Of a stretch of 64,000 nt of DNA, positions 9,911-21,303 are shown piece by piece. A model generated the notes under the pieces. It was not told the origin of the DNA, made no database searches, and was given only the letters and a program-made list of their open reading frames with translations. Numbering within the stretch: position 1 is the stretch's first letter; each line of letters starts with the position of its first letter. The position numbers and the translations under genes were made by a program. Source of the DNA: Chara braunii (Eukaryota; Streptophyta; Charophyceae; Charales; Characeae); assembly GCA_003427395.1 (NCBI GenBank), contig BFEA01000065.1, positions 3,691,194 through 3,755,193 on the forward strand, written 5' to 3'.

Positions 9911-9980
<70 letters not shown>
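8106..9980. repeat. Cluster of long GA, CT and GT dinucleotide tracts
   Basis: GA tracts at 8106-8163, 8546-8617, 9394-9458 and 9953-9980; CT tracts at 8808-8887 and 9671-9762; a GT tract at 9914-9948. Two GA tracts (8546, 9394) end in the same AAGGGAAGGG sequence, suggesting that part of the cluster arose by segment duplication. The intervening 100-400 bp segments show no coding potential; apparent ORFs are arginine/glutamate or serine/leucine runs read from the repeats. Confidence 0.9.
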
Positions 9981-9983
<3 letters not shown>

Positions 9984-10590
9984 AAGAGAGTTCTTCTCGA
10001 ACGGTCTTGATGGTGAGAGGTGTGACGGTTCGTGGTCACACTTGCCTATAGGATAATAAACCAACGAGGAAGTAGAGGTGGGAGACTTCCCAGCCGAGAT
10101 GGTGATGCACAGGTTAGCAGGTAGATGTCAGTCACACCTACAGCAACAGCACACAGCTTGTGCGTCAATGTCCGACACTTCCCGTCGGAATTGTGTCCAG
10201 AGTTGTCCACAGCTGACATTGCGCGACACGTCTCATCTCTTGATGTCACACCTCTCGCTGCAGCCGAGAGTCTGCGCGACACCTCGTGTTAATCTCTCCC
10301 GCAAGTAATAAGAAACGCAACAGCATTTGCAATAGCAGTAGCAATCGCAATCGCATTTGCAATCGCAAAATCGCAATCTCAGTCGCATTCGGATTCGGAT
10401 TCGCAATAGCAAAATCGCAGTGGCAATCTACAGCCATCGCAATCTAGAGTCGAGATTAGAAAGAAAGACGGGTGGGTGTATAGTACCTGTGATGATGAAT
10501 GAACATCAGAAAACCAACCAAGTTGAGGGCTGGCTATATGTATGACACAAGAGAGAGCGGAGCAGAGTTCTTAAGAGTCCCGTTCAATGA
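9981..10590. other. 3' flank of the USP gene, with a hexamer repeat
   Basis: About 10320-10440 contains a degenerate hexamer array (GCAATC/GCATTC/GGATTC). In minus orientation this stretch would hold the 3' UTR of the gene ending at 10591. No clear AATAAA signal could be placed with confidence, and no kinase-coding exon was seen. Confidence 0.5.
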
Positions 10591-13500
10591 TCAATGGTGG
10601 TGATTCTCCGCGGTCGCGAGGATCAGACGGCCGAAGCGCTCTTCTACTTCTCGGGAGAGAACCTGGGCCAGCATCTGCATGCCCTGCAAGTCGTCATCTT
10701 GTTCGCTGTTTTCGTCGTTATGTCTCTTTCTCTTCTCCTGCGCCTTCGTCTTCTCCATCGCTGCGGCTGCGGCTGCAGAATCGCGGCCTAGAGGAGTTCC
10801 ATCGTCCGGTTTGGGCCCCAAGCGGGGCCTGGGCCTGGGCCTGGGCCTGGGACTGGGACTGGGACTGACTCCCGGCGTCACTCCAGCTGCAGCTGACTGA
10901 ACCTTGTGCGTCTTCCTTTCCTCCTCCTCCTCCTCCTCCTCCTTCTCCTCCTCCTCCTCCTCCTGCTGCTGCTGCTCCTTCTCCCTCGCCACTCTCTCTC
11001 TGGCCGCTGCCACTCTTTCCATCTGGCCGTGGAGACGCTTGATTGTCTCTTCCGCTCGATCAGCTCTCTCTCTCTCTTGTCGTGCCTTTCTCTCCGCCTG
11101 GTCCAACAGGCCTCTAACCTTGAACAGGTCGGACTTGAGGCTGTCGACTTCCTGCCGCAGCTGGCACGTCCTGCCTTCCATTACTGCTTCCACGCGCCTG
11201 TGCACCTCTTCGTGATTCAAAAGGATGCGAATCAGTTCGCGCACTTCCTTAGCCGCTTGCTGAGAGGGCGACACGTGGCGGTCATATTCGTCGGCCGTAC
11301 TGCCGTCCAAGCACTTGTCCTTCGTCGTCTCCCCTGCGACATCGGGCCGGACACCATCGCCGTCATCCTTCTTTCCAGTCTGCTGGCCGTCGTGCTTGTC
11401 CTGGCCTGCTCCCGCCGCATGTCCACGTCCATCGTTTCCCACCCCGCTCAGATCGTCGGAGGTCATAAAGCCTACACCGCCTTTTGCGCTGCCAACGTGC
11501 ACAATGCCGTGATCCTCGGTCCTCCCAGGCGTTTGCGGACCGATCACCACCACAGCCCCGGATTCTTGCGGCCATTTTTGCCGCCAGCTGGCGCCGTCGT
11601 CGTCCTCCTCCGCGGGCTTGGGGACCGGCTCGGGAGCTGCGGTGTCATGGCCATCGCTGTGGAGACGGTTACGTTCCTTTCCTTCCCCTTCTCTCCCTCT
11701 TCCTCCTCCTAGTACTGCTTCCTCTCTAACTTCTTCTCCTTCTCGTCCTTCGCCTCCTCCCCCCTCTGCTCCTCCTCCTCCTGCGCCTCCTGTGCCTCCT
11801 CCTCCTCCTCCTCCTCCTGCTGCTGCTGCTGCTGCTGCTGCTGGATGGTCATCAAGCTTCTGCTTTGTCAATAGCATGCCCGACGACGCTCCCGCCGTTA
11901 GATCCTCATGGCTATCGATCACCATCCTCTTCCTTCGTTCCTCTTCGTTGCACGACGCCTCATCGTTGCACTCCCCGCTGCTGCCGAGGGCACTGCGCCC
12001 TTCTGCTCTGCTGGCTATCTGGTCGGATGACCGATTGGCGACGGACGCCCTGCCACTGGGAGTCAGTCGATCGAGATGGGCTCTCGCTTGCGCTGCTGCC
12101 GCTGATAAGGGAGGAAGAGTTTTCGCAGCAGCTGCTGCTGCTGCGCCCGCCGGTTCCTCGGGCGTGCCCGGCCTCACAGCCAAGGAGAAAGATATGCCGT
12201 CGCTCCCGCGGCTCTTCTGCCTGCGATAGGACGGCAGCCCGAACGAGTAACGGGATCCCCGACGAGTCCAAGTCTTGTTGACGTCCCCGCGAGTGTCCGA
12301 CGGCGACTTCTTGCTCTCACTGCTGCCTCTCCTTCTCCAGGGCTTGGAGGAGGGGGACGATCCCATCAAGCCGCCGCGCGAGGACTGGACACGTGTACCG
12401 CCCCCGGCGCCGCCAGCTGTCGGCGGGCCAACCGCCACATCACCCTCCTCCCCCTCGTTCGCAAAGAGGGCGGCCGCCGACCTTTCCATATCCATATCCG
12501 TCGGTCCCACTGGCCCACAACTCGCCCCTCTTCCCGCGGTCCCGTAGTGTTCCAACAGTTCCTCTTGTATGGACGACAACCTATGGTGGTCACCCCCCTG
12601 CAACACCACAGTCACTCCCTCGGCGACGGACGAGGTGTTGTGCTGGGCCAAGGTCGTCGTTTCCTGGTAGACGGAGACCCCAGCAGCGTTACAGATCCTC
12701 GATCGCGGGGCGGCAGAAGGTGCTGGGCTGCCGTTCTTGGTGAGGTACACACCGTTTCCCGGAGAAGGATTACATCCCACAGTCGTGACGAAGGAGGGGG
12801 AGGAGGAGTAGGAAGAGGAGGAGGAAGACGCAGAGAGAGGGCTCGCCGTCATCCCCGAGAGGGGTCCAGACAGAAGAGAAGAAGCAGCAGCAACAGATGC
12901 AGCCGCCGACGTCACGGGCCCCGCCCCGGCGCCTCCGTTGCCGATCCCGACGCCAAGCTTCGTAGCTGCATACTTGTTGAACATGTCCTCCCACGGAATG
13001 GTGAGAGGGCTGAGATCTTCTTTACGCTGGTGCTCTAGAGCGAGCTTTACTACCCCTCGATGACCTCCGCCTCCTCCTGCTCCTGCTCCACCTCCTCCTC
13101 CTCCTCCTCCTGCTCCTGCACCCATCCACGCGTCTGCACGATAGCGCGAGGAGGCGGCAGTGGTACTACCGACCATCGTCTCCGCATCAACCACCTCTCT
13201 GGTCTTGCCTGCTCGGTAGCCATAGCCGTGACCTTGCGTCATCTCGCTGAGCTTCTGAAAGAAGTTGTAGAACACCCCCGATGTCTGTTTCTCCTCCCCA
13301 TCCCTGTTCCTCCGATGAGAGGAAGAGTACAAGCTCATCAGCTTCCCGCCTCTCCCATTCATCAACCCCACGTCTCCATTCTCTTCTCGTATCCGAATAC
13401 TAGGTGGGAACGCGAGCTGCGACGCCGATATCGACCATACCGCCTCGTGGCCGCCGCTACCGCCAGCCGTGATACTCCTCCCACTACTGCCGTTGCTGCT

Positions 13501-14195
13501 GCTGCTGCTGCTGCTGCCGGTACTGCTCCCTGAAGCTCTTGCTAGCGATGCCCCCCCACCCCAAACCATTGACGACAGCCGTCGATCAAGCTCACCCATC
13601 TGCTGCAGCTGCTCCTGCTTCTTCTGCTGCTGGTCGTTACGTTGCTGTCGCGATCCCAACCCTCGTATACCAGGCAGATGGAAGCGGGACCGCAGGCTGG
13701 TGCCGGCGCGCCTGCTGCCCACGATGGCGGTCCCGCCGCGATCGGAGCATTGGCTGTCATCCGCCGCGTATCCTCCTCCTCCTCCTCCTCCTCCTCCTCC
13801 ACCTCCTGCTGCTGCGGCTGTGACGAAATCCTCCTCGCTCTCCCTCTTCGGAAAGCGATGGAAGAAGGAAGAAGCCATACCTGGCCGAGGAGAGAGGTCG
13901 TCCGATGCCAACTTCTGCCCCCGACCGAGGAGATCGGGACCGGAGATCATTGTAAAACACGCTCCACCCCCACCCGCGTCCCGACACCCTCCTCCCCCGG
14001 CTCCTCCTGCCCCGCCGCTGCCGTTGCCGTTGCTAAGCTTGCAGCTCGCCATCTCAAAGCCCGATGACGTCGCGCCATCGCAGCTTCGCAGGGAGGCCCT
14101 CCCAGGGCTAGCGGAGGATGACGACAGCACGTCATCCTCGTAGGCCTCCAGACCACTTATTGCGCTTATCGTCCGATTATGCTGATGATGGATAA

Positions 14196-14255
<60 letters not shown>

Positions 14256-15741
14256 GCTGCAATGTGAGCGCAGGGGTGGTTGCCCCATTCGGCATAGGCC
14301 CCAGAGGAGCAGCCGAATGATGGTGGTGGTGGTGGTGGTGGTGATAAAGTTGGGGCTGAACCGGCGCGGCACCACCACCACTACCACCAGGAGAAGGAGG
14401 GGGAGGAGGGAGAGGGGGAGGGGGGGGAGGCGGGGGCGCAGAGGGAGGCAATGCCGTATTGAACCAGGTTCCTGTGCTAGATGCAGGAGACAGAGGCTCC
14501 GACGCACTTGAAGCGGAGGTGGAATCCGCGGACAGTTCGCCGCTAGAAGCCGTGCCGCACGGAGTTTGCTGCCGGTGGTGGTGCTGGTGGTGATGCTGAT
14601 GCTGATGCTGATGCTGATGCTGATGTTGATGCTGTTGCTGATGACTGAAGTTTCGCGCTTGTACGACTAGCACGTCGCACGGTGCGTGCTTCTTGCAGTA
14701 GGCTGATGTGCCCTCCCCTCGCACCAGCCTCGCCAACGCGTGGTGAATGGGGGCCCCGATCACGAACTTGGTGGCCTTCATCGCTCTCGCTACCTCCACT
14801 AGCGTCGGTTTCACTTTGCCTTCCACGATCTGGAGGTGAGCTGCCACCCCCCTCTCGTCGCAGCTCTTCTTCATGGCCATCATCATCAGGAAAGCCTGCT
14901 CGTTCAGAACTTTGCGGTACGCCTCCAGCACCTCCGCTTTGCAAAACTCCGCCGGGATGTATCCCACAGGCAAAGGCACGCGATTGATGGGCGGGATGAC
15001 GTGCACCAGAGTGATGCTCTCGCCCGGCCGGACCAGATTCTGTATAGCGTAGTTGAGAGCCTCCTCGCTCGCATCCCTAGTCCCTTTGATTGCCACCACC
15101 ACTTTGTCGCCCAGGCTAAGGCTACGCGGGGTCGAGACTTTGTCCCCCGGGCCAGGACCGCCATCGCCGACGTGTCCCGACTGCCCGATCGCTATCCCAC
15201 CCATCGTAAACCGCTCTGCCTCCGCATTCGCACTTCTCGCCCGCTGGCTTGATTTGCCGTGACGGCGGCAAAAGCACTGTGCTGGGGTGCTACTGCTTCC
15301 TATCGGGCTTCCACTGCAATAAGGCACCAGTGACCTTTCGTCCACTCCTCCTCCTCCTTCTCCTCCTCCTCCTCCTCCTCCTCCTTGTGCTCCTTGTGCT
15401 CCTACTCCAGCTCCTGCTTCTTGTCCCCCGCCCTCTGTCTCTACTGCTCGATTAGATTCATCTTGTCCTCGCCCTGGATCTCCTCCTGCTTCGCCAGCTC
15501 CTCCTCCTCCTCCTCCTCCTCCTCCCCCTCCTCCCGGTGGTGCTGCTGCTGCTCCTGCGGCTGGTGGTGGTAGCTGCGTGGCGGCGGATCCGTTGTCCAT
15601 GAGCCGACTACCGGTAGGTGTAGGCTCGGTAGCAGCTTCGGTTCTCGGCTGGCTTTGGCCTCGGTGTAACAGGCGGCGTCGGGGTTGGGGTAACAGCCCT
15701 CGCCTCCAGGCGCCCCGCGTCGGGATCCGCGGCCTTGGCAT
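10591..15741 (-). CDS. USP-domain protein with long disordered region and C-terminal coiled coil
   Basis: One uninterrupted 1716-codon frame from the ATG at 15741. Residues about 212-362 form a plant-type universal stress protein domain: strand DKVVVAIKGTRDASEEAL, helix, strand ITLVHVIPP, strand HLQIVEGKV, a helix, KFVIGAP, then a loop ending in HAPCDVLVV. This is the nucleotide-binding fold found at the N terminus of plant USP/receptor-like cytoplasmic kinases and U-box kinases. After it come HQ repeats (about 364-388), a nine-histidine run (about 467-476), a run of about 19 glutamines (about 493-515), glycine runs and a long low-complexity segment. Residues about 1490-1612 form a charged coiled coil ending in a glutamate tract. 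In the plant family the order is usually USP, coiled coil, kinase (then U-box); here the frame stops with no kinase. Further exons to the left were not found, so it is either a kinase-less paralogue or an incomplete gene model. ATG codons at residues 48 and 180 are alternative starts. The specific partner or substrate is unknown. Confidence 0.8.
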
Positions 15742-16689
15742 TTCCGATTCCCACCCAGGACAGTCCCTGCCCTTCCACCAGACTCCGATTGCGGAGGGGG
15801 AGGCGGCGGCTGCCTACATCCCCTCCCCGACACTACAATATGCCAGCGGACCCTTATCAGTGGGCAAAATGAGGAGAGGAGGGGGCCCTTCTCCCCGAGC
15901 GCCCGTTCGTTTCTCGCTGTCGGAACCCGAATCAGATGGGTAGGGTGCTGAACCTCCTCCTCCTCTTCGTCTGCTTCCAACGACCTGGATCTGCATCGCC
16001 ACCACCATAACCAAACCACGGGGGCCAAAAAAAAAAAAGAGATGACAATTAAAAAAGACCGCCAAACGACAATAAGAACACATCAAACGGACGGAAGCCC
16101 ATCGAATTTAAACGAACAACAAAAAAGGGCCAATGGCAGGAACGGAGGGGGCACAAGGGGCGAAGGACAGGAAAAAAAAGGGTGGCGCCGGGTGTACCAT
16201 TCCCATGTAATTTGGTGAGGGGCGCGGCGCGCCGCCCAAACACACAACACTGGGTTAGCCTTCCTCCCCCCTCCCCCCTCCCCCCCCATTTAAAAAAAAA
16301 CAAATGATGCCTCGTTGGACTTTGGGACTGCTTTTTTCTTTTTATCTTTTTTTATCCCACCAAAACAAAAAACTATATTCATTTCATGTAGCTGGGAATC
16401 GGGCCCAGCCTCCCTTACCTCATCTGCCGCAGCCCTTCTATCTGAAGGAGGCACTTCCGCCCAAGCCCATTTTCGGCCACAGTCCATTAAAGTCATACTA
16501 ATAATAACACAACAGATAAGGTTCCTTAACCTTAAACTAAACTACCTGTCCACCACTCCTACTAATCCCGGTAGTTACATGGAAACCCTAAGCCCTAAAA
16601 ATGTCCAAATGCAAACAAATTATGTGCAACCTCTAATTACAAGCGCCAAACCCAATTCTGTTCTGATGTACCTCAACTGGTCTGTATAT
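15742..16689. other. Upstream flank of the USP gene, then repeat remnants
   Basis: 15742-16030 is GC-rich and probably 5' UTR or promoter on the minus strand; no TATA box could be placed with confidence. 16030-16310 has A/G and C/T runs. About 16555-16585 contains TACTAATCCCGGTAGTTACA, repeated at about 16831-16855. Confidence 0.4.
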
Positions 16690-16827
16690 GGGACGCTGGA
16701 ACCGTTTTCCAGCAGGTGACGCTCCCCACCAATAGATGGAGCCCCTTCCAAGGTGCTAGTGGTGTCTGTTTTCATCAGCATCACTAGCACTGGTGGGAAA
16801 GTGTGTTTCAAAAAAAAAAAAAAAAAA
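16690..16827 (+). mobile_element. Retroposon 3' end with hairpin and poly-A
   Basis: GGGAC followed by the hairpin GCTGGAACCGTTTTCCAGC (16695-16713), then a segment ending in CCACCAATAGATGGAGC and, after a further 70 bp, an A-run (about 16810-16827). The same hairpin-plus-CCAATAGATGG arrangement lies inverted at 19760-19835. Interpreted as the tail of a poly-A retroposon; its body is not identifiable. Confidence 0.55.
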
Positions 16828-17055
16828 GCCCTTACTAATCCCGGTAATTACATGGAACCCCCAATCATTATGTCCTAATCATGTGCAAATATGTCTACTT
16901 ACAATCCCCAAACAATCCCCAAATCGCTGGACCGCGCTAACTAATTATCCCCATCATAACATAAACGCCCTAGACACAATCGTAAGCGACGCCCGCAGGG
17001 CCTGTTTCCGGGTTTGTATAATAAAACTCCCTCTCTCCCTCTTCATTCATTCTTT

Positions 17056-17058
<3 letters not shown>

Positions 17059-17107
<49 letters not shown>
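17059..17107. repeat. CA microsatellite
   Basis: Pure CA tract that ends exactly at the left end of the TIR element at 17108. Confidence 0.95.
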
Positions 17108-17109
<2 letters not shown>

Positions 17110-17776
17110 GCATACTCACACTAGAAGGTACAATCGCGAATTATATGTGAGCCAATGTGCGATTATCAGGGCACTTCCCAGTCACACAGCACACTGGTAT
17201 ATGTCACAAAACAGAAAGGACACAGTCTCGACCTGCTCTAGGAATGTGATTATACGAGCAGATGGGTCACACAGCAGATGCATAAAAATCCATCCTTTTT
17301 TCCTGTTGTTTTTTTAGGGGTGACTTCAGTAGAGTCACAATAACAAGTTATAATTGCACTATCGGGCAAGATACAGTTTGCAATTGCATGTCAGGCACCC
17401 TTCCTGGCCCGAAAGCTGGGTTGTATACATTGCCTGAACTGCAATTCGAAACTGTATTTTGGCCCATAGTGCAATTATAACTCGTTATTGTGACTCCCAC
17501 GTAGTTTCCCCTTTTTTTTCCCCCCTCTTATGAGAGTTGCCCACCAAACATCGAATTCTTTTTTTTTTCGTTTCCAGAAAGAAATAGGTCTAAAAGAAAT
17601 ATGCAATTGCGGGGACCTTCAGAGGTTCCCGCAAAATACGTAACCCCGCGGCTGTCCAAGCCACTGACATTTATGTGCTCATTTGCGTGAAAACACAACC
17701 TTCGTAGCCATTGTGACCCAAAAAATCACGTAGAATTTACGATTTTATGAAAATGCATCCTAGTGTGAGTATGCCC
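17108..17776. mobile_element. GGGCATACTCACAC TIR element 1
   Basis: 669 bp bounded by GGGCATACTCACACTAG and its exact inverse, with a 3-bp target duplication ACA (17105-17107 and 17777-17779). It contains an internal 12-bp hairpin (17607-17618 with 17623-17634, one G-T) and a nested foldback at 17332-17496. No transposase. TIRs starting GGG plus 3-bp duplications fit non-autonomous PIF/Harbinger elements. Confidence 0.85.
17332..17496. repeat. Foldback MITE with ~65-bp inverted arms
   Basis: GAGTCACAATAACAAGTTAT onward (17332 to about 17398) pairs imperfectly with the segment up to 17496 over about 65 bp, leaving a ~35-nt loop. It sits inside the 17108-17776 element. Confidence 0.8.
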
Positions 17777-17937
17777 ACAGAAACGCAAGAAAAGGAAAGT
17801 TATCCACCGTATAACCTGCATCCCCCCGCAGCTGGTTCTCTTTACCACCACGAGAAAGTAGGGATAACTATTGGATGTCCAAATTAAAACAATATATATA
17901 TATATATATATATTATCGGGCAGTTCTTTTTGTGACG

Positions 17938-17975
<38 letters not shown>

Positions 17976-18955
17976 CGTCATATATAAATATATATATATA
18001 TATACGGTTTTTTTCGTTGTTCGGCCTATGAGAGGGGGGAAAGGCGGCTGAATCCGTCCGCTATTAAGCGAGGCCCCAGTCAGGTACACGGACTATGAGC
18101 GTAATGGTCGTACTTTATATTGTCAAACAGAGTTGCAAAGATCAACAACCAGCATCTCATCCGCCATGTCAGTCACTGTGGTGCTATGTTTGTGCTAAGT
18201 GGGTGAGCCAGGATCTCACCCCTGGTGCTCTGTTCATGCTCGGTGGGTTAGCACGGGTGTACCCAGTTTAGGATTGGTCCCCAACTCGCCAAGTCCAACT
18301 AGGATAGGTAGCCGGGTGCTGGTGCGATTGAATCATCGTGAATACCAGATCAACACCTTCCTGCGACGGAAGATGTATGGGCCTATTCAATTCCAGTGTT
18401 GCTGGATATGGACAATATGGATAATGCAGGCCACCCCTGGCAGAATCTTCTCTTGCATTGCTAATCCTCTCCAACAAAGGGGACTTATCGAGGGTGGAGC
18501 ATGTAGGGGTGCCCCTTCTCACCAAACCGTTTGTCAAAAGTCCTTTTCTGTGCGGGGGTGAATTTGTCAAATATCCAAGACGTATACAGAGTGGAGAGTG
18601 TGAATTTTGTAAGTGGTTGTTTCTTTTGCCCATGGGTTGGTCCATCACGTGGGTTGCTGATTTGGATTTTAGTTGGGGTTAACATAGAATTCGTCAAAAC
18701 CTAACAAAAAAAATTGTTAGGTTTGCACGATTTTTTTTTAAGATTCAGCTAGTACATTTTTCAGGCCTCCTACATGAACAACATTCTATGTGAAGTAAAT
18801 TAACCGTAAAAAATGAATAAAAAAGTACTTTTTTAAAACCACTAGAAGTGGTGAGGAGAGAAGCAAGTCTTTTTACAAAAAATCACTACCTTGCAAAGCA
18901 CTGTTTGTCCAATAATCAAAATATCCTAATTTTTTGTTTATTTAAAAAATAAAAT
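17777..18955. other. Non-coding; TA tracts, retrozyme fragment and diverged tandem repeat
   Basis: 17892-18005 consists of TA-rich tracts enclosing CGGGCAGTTC..TTGTGACGATA (about 17915-17942), a fragment of the tail of the hammerhead-bearing units at 6.1-7.0 kb. 18177-18262 holds two diverged ~43-bp tandem units around GTGGTGCT. The open frames at 18199-18697 on both strands have no recognisable domain. Confidence 0.5.
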
Positions 18956-19451
18956 TTATAGTTCTATAAGGTATGTAGCACGATGAACCTATTCGGGGGT
19001 TTCCCAAACATGCACATATATTCTCCTATTCACGAATACATTCTCTTGGATATGTTCTCTCATGCATGGACGAATATATTATTTTTTTGTATTTTTTTAA
19101 ATTTTTTATTAAAATATTTTTCCATGGTTAAGAATTTGAAGATGTCCCCTAGGCAAAAGATGTTTGAATTCTTCTTTTACATAACATATATTTTTTGACA
19201 AGGATTTTACAATAAACTTTAAAATGGATTATATTAATTTATAGTTCTATAAATTAGTTTTCATAGAACTTGGTTCTTACCAAACTGTTGAAAACGATTT
19301 ATAGTTCTATAAATGAGTATTCACTGAAACTGTTTTTTTTAACGTCTTTCAAGTTCGCCTTGCAGTCCTTAGAGATTGATTGTTTGAGCTATGTTTTTTG
19401 TCAATCTACTGAAAACGACTTATAGTCCTATAACATGTTTTTTTATTGGAA
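18956..19451. repeat. AT-rich stretch with four TTATAGTTCTATAA motifs
   Basis: The near-palindrome TTATAGTTCTATAA or a one-base variant occurs at about 18956, 19242, 19300 and 19422; two copies are preceded by GAAAACGA. No gene. The N gap follows. Confidence 0.6.
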
Positions 19452-19759
19452 NNNNNNNNNNNNNNNNNNNNNNNNNNNNNNNNNNNNNNNNNNNNNNNNN
19501 NNNNNNNNNNNNNNNNNNNNNNNNNNNNNNNNNNNNNNNNNNNNNNNNNNNNNNNNNNNNNNNNNNNNNNNNNNNNNNNNNNNNNNNNNNNNNNNNNNNN
19601 NNNNNNNNNNNNNNNNNNNNNNNNNNNNNNNNNNNNNNNNNNNNNNNNNNNNNNNNNNNNNNNNNNNNNNNNNNNNNNNNNNNNNNNNNNNNNNNNNNNN
19701 NNNNNNNNNNNNNNNNNNNNNNNNNNNNNNNNNNNNNNNNNNNNNNNNNNNNNNNNNNN
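19452..19759. other. Assembly gap, 308 N
   Basis: Unknown sequence. ORFs drawn through it are meaningless. Confidence 0.99.
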
Positions 19760-19890
19760 TTATTATTTATTTTTAACAGCTCCATCTATTGGTGGGGAGC
19801 AACACCTGTTGGAAACCAGGTCCTGCGTCCCATAGATACAACCATTACCGCACAAATTGGCACGAACTGGGGACCGGGCCCAGCGTCCCA
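19760..19890 (-). mobile_element. Retroposon 3' end fragment, two tandem hairpins
   Basis: On the minus strand GGGACGCTGGGCCCGGTCCC (stem CTGGG/CCCAG, 19866-19890) is followed by a second, weaker copy at 19807-19832 and by the GGTGTTGCTCCCCACCAATA segment shared with 16690-16827, then an A-rich end that runs into the gap. Confidence 0.55.
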
Positions 19891-20102
19891 TAACGAATGC
19901 ATTCAAAAGATTCATCATTAGAGACCTACTAGAAAAAACCAATTGACCTAAGAATAGTATTTGAAAATTAAGATACCGGGGTCATTACCCGACTTTGGCT
20001 CAGTGGTATCGGAGCAGCTTCAGACATGTCTGCAACAATCCTCATGATTTAAACAAATTTCAGAAAACACTCAGAAGAGCCCCCCATCAATCCACTTTAC
20101 CT

Positions 20103-20381
20103 CACTCCGGCAAGACTGACTGCAGCGGAGCCACCATCTCTGCTGCTGCTATACCATACTCCCATCCTGCCAGCTAGCCCCCCCACTGGTAGGACGCGTG
20201 ATAACCCACCATCTTCTCCTACTCGCCTTATTCACTTGACTAGACCCCCCAATCAATCCCGTGCTCCCTACTCCAGCAAGACTTACTGCAGCAGAGCCAC
20301 CATCTCTACTACTGTTGTGCTCTATTCTCATCCTACCAGCTAGCCCACTCACTAGTAGGACGTGTGATACCCCACCATCTT
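20103..20381. repeat. Direct duplication, ~112-bp units
   Basis: 20103-20214 and 20269-20381 align throughout with scattered substitutions (both contain GAGCCACCATCTCT and GTAGGACG). A 52-bp tandem duplication follows at 20398-20491 (GTCTTTGTCATCGAAAGGGA in both). Confidence 0.8.
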
Positions 20382-20582
20382 TTTTCCAAACCCAACAGTG
20401 CAACAGTTCTGTCTTTGTCATCGAAAGGGAGGTCCCGGAAGACCACCAAGTGCAACAGTTTTGTCTTTGTCATCGAAAGGGAGGTCCCAGGTACGTTCTA
20501 ATGAAGTCAGTTGACCACGGTCGGTACCCATCGAGACTCTGCTCAATGCCAATCGCATCCGTGCTCAACCACCCCCATCCGA

Positions 20583-21303
20583 ACCCCCTTCACCCTCCCC
20601 AACTCCGTCCTAGTAAAGGGTTCGAAAGACCATATCCTCAACACGAGCCGAACACAATCCTCATCCTGCAATCTCCTGCCCCCTCGGAGATTCCAGTCCT
20701 CGTCTTCGAAAGGGTAAGCCAGCGCTGCCTGAGGCCAATCGCACCAGGATGATCCCTCATCAGCCGGTACCCATCCGGCAACTAAAGTTGCCTGATGCCA
20801 ATTGCATCTAATGAAAGATCCCCCAACCGGTACCCCTTAGGCGACCTGATTCAACCCTCTCTCTGTCCTCATGAAGAGTCATCTCATGCCCTTTGCCCTC
20901 CACCTTGAACAGATCCCCCAAAACCCAACAGAACCTCCACTCACCTATCCCCCCTTCACCTCCCCAACTCCGTCCTAGTAAAGAGTTCGAAAGACCATAT
21001 CCTCAACAAGAGCCAGGCACAATCCTCATCCTGCAATGTCCTGCCCCCTCGGAAATTCCAGTCTCCGTCTTCAAGGGAGTGAGCCAGCGCTGCCTGAGGC
21101 CAATCGCACTAGAGTAAACCCTCATCAGTCGGTACCCATCCGACAACCAAAGCTGCCCGACGCCAATCGCATCCAATGAATGTTCCCCTAGCCGGTACCC
21201 CTCAGACAACCCCGATGCCACCCTCTCTCCGTACTCACAAAGAATCATCTCATGCCCTTTGCCTACCATCTTGGACAGATCCCCCAAAAACTCAACAGAA
21301 CCG
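20583..21303. repeat. Tandem duplication, ~350-bp units
   Basis: 20583-20930 and about 20949-21303 align in the same orientation along their length (CCCCAACTCCGTCCTAGTAA in both, ending AACAGAACC). Substitutions are common, so the duplication is old. No intact coding frame in either copy. Confidence 0.8.

Noticed and set aside
8465-10064. Several 60-200-codon frames with RERERE or SLSLSL runs
   Set aside because: They are translations of GA/CT tracts in different frames.
10906-14511. Plus-strand frames of up to 268 codons opposite the USP gene
   Set aside because: Antisense shadows of a GC-rich, low-complexity coding region; no domains of their own.
19391-19921. ORFs running through the N gap
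   Set aside because: The open frame exists only because N codons are not stops.
19995-20045. TGGCTCAGTGGTATCGGAGCAGC as a tRNA gene, SINE head or PBS
   Set aside because: It resembles both a box A and the initiator-Met PBS, but there is no box B in register, no cloverleaf, and no LTR next to it.
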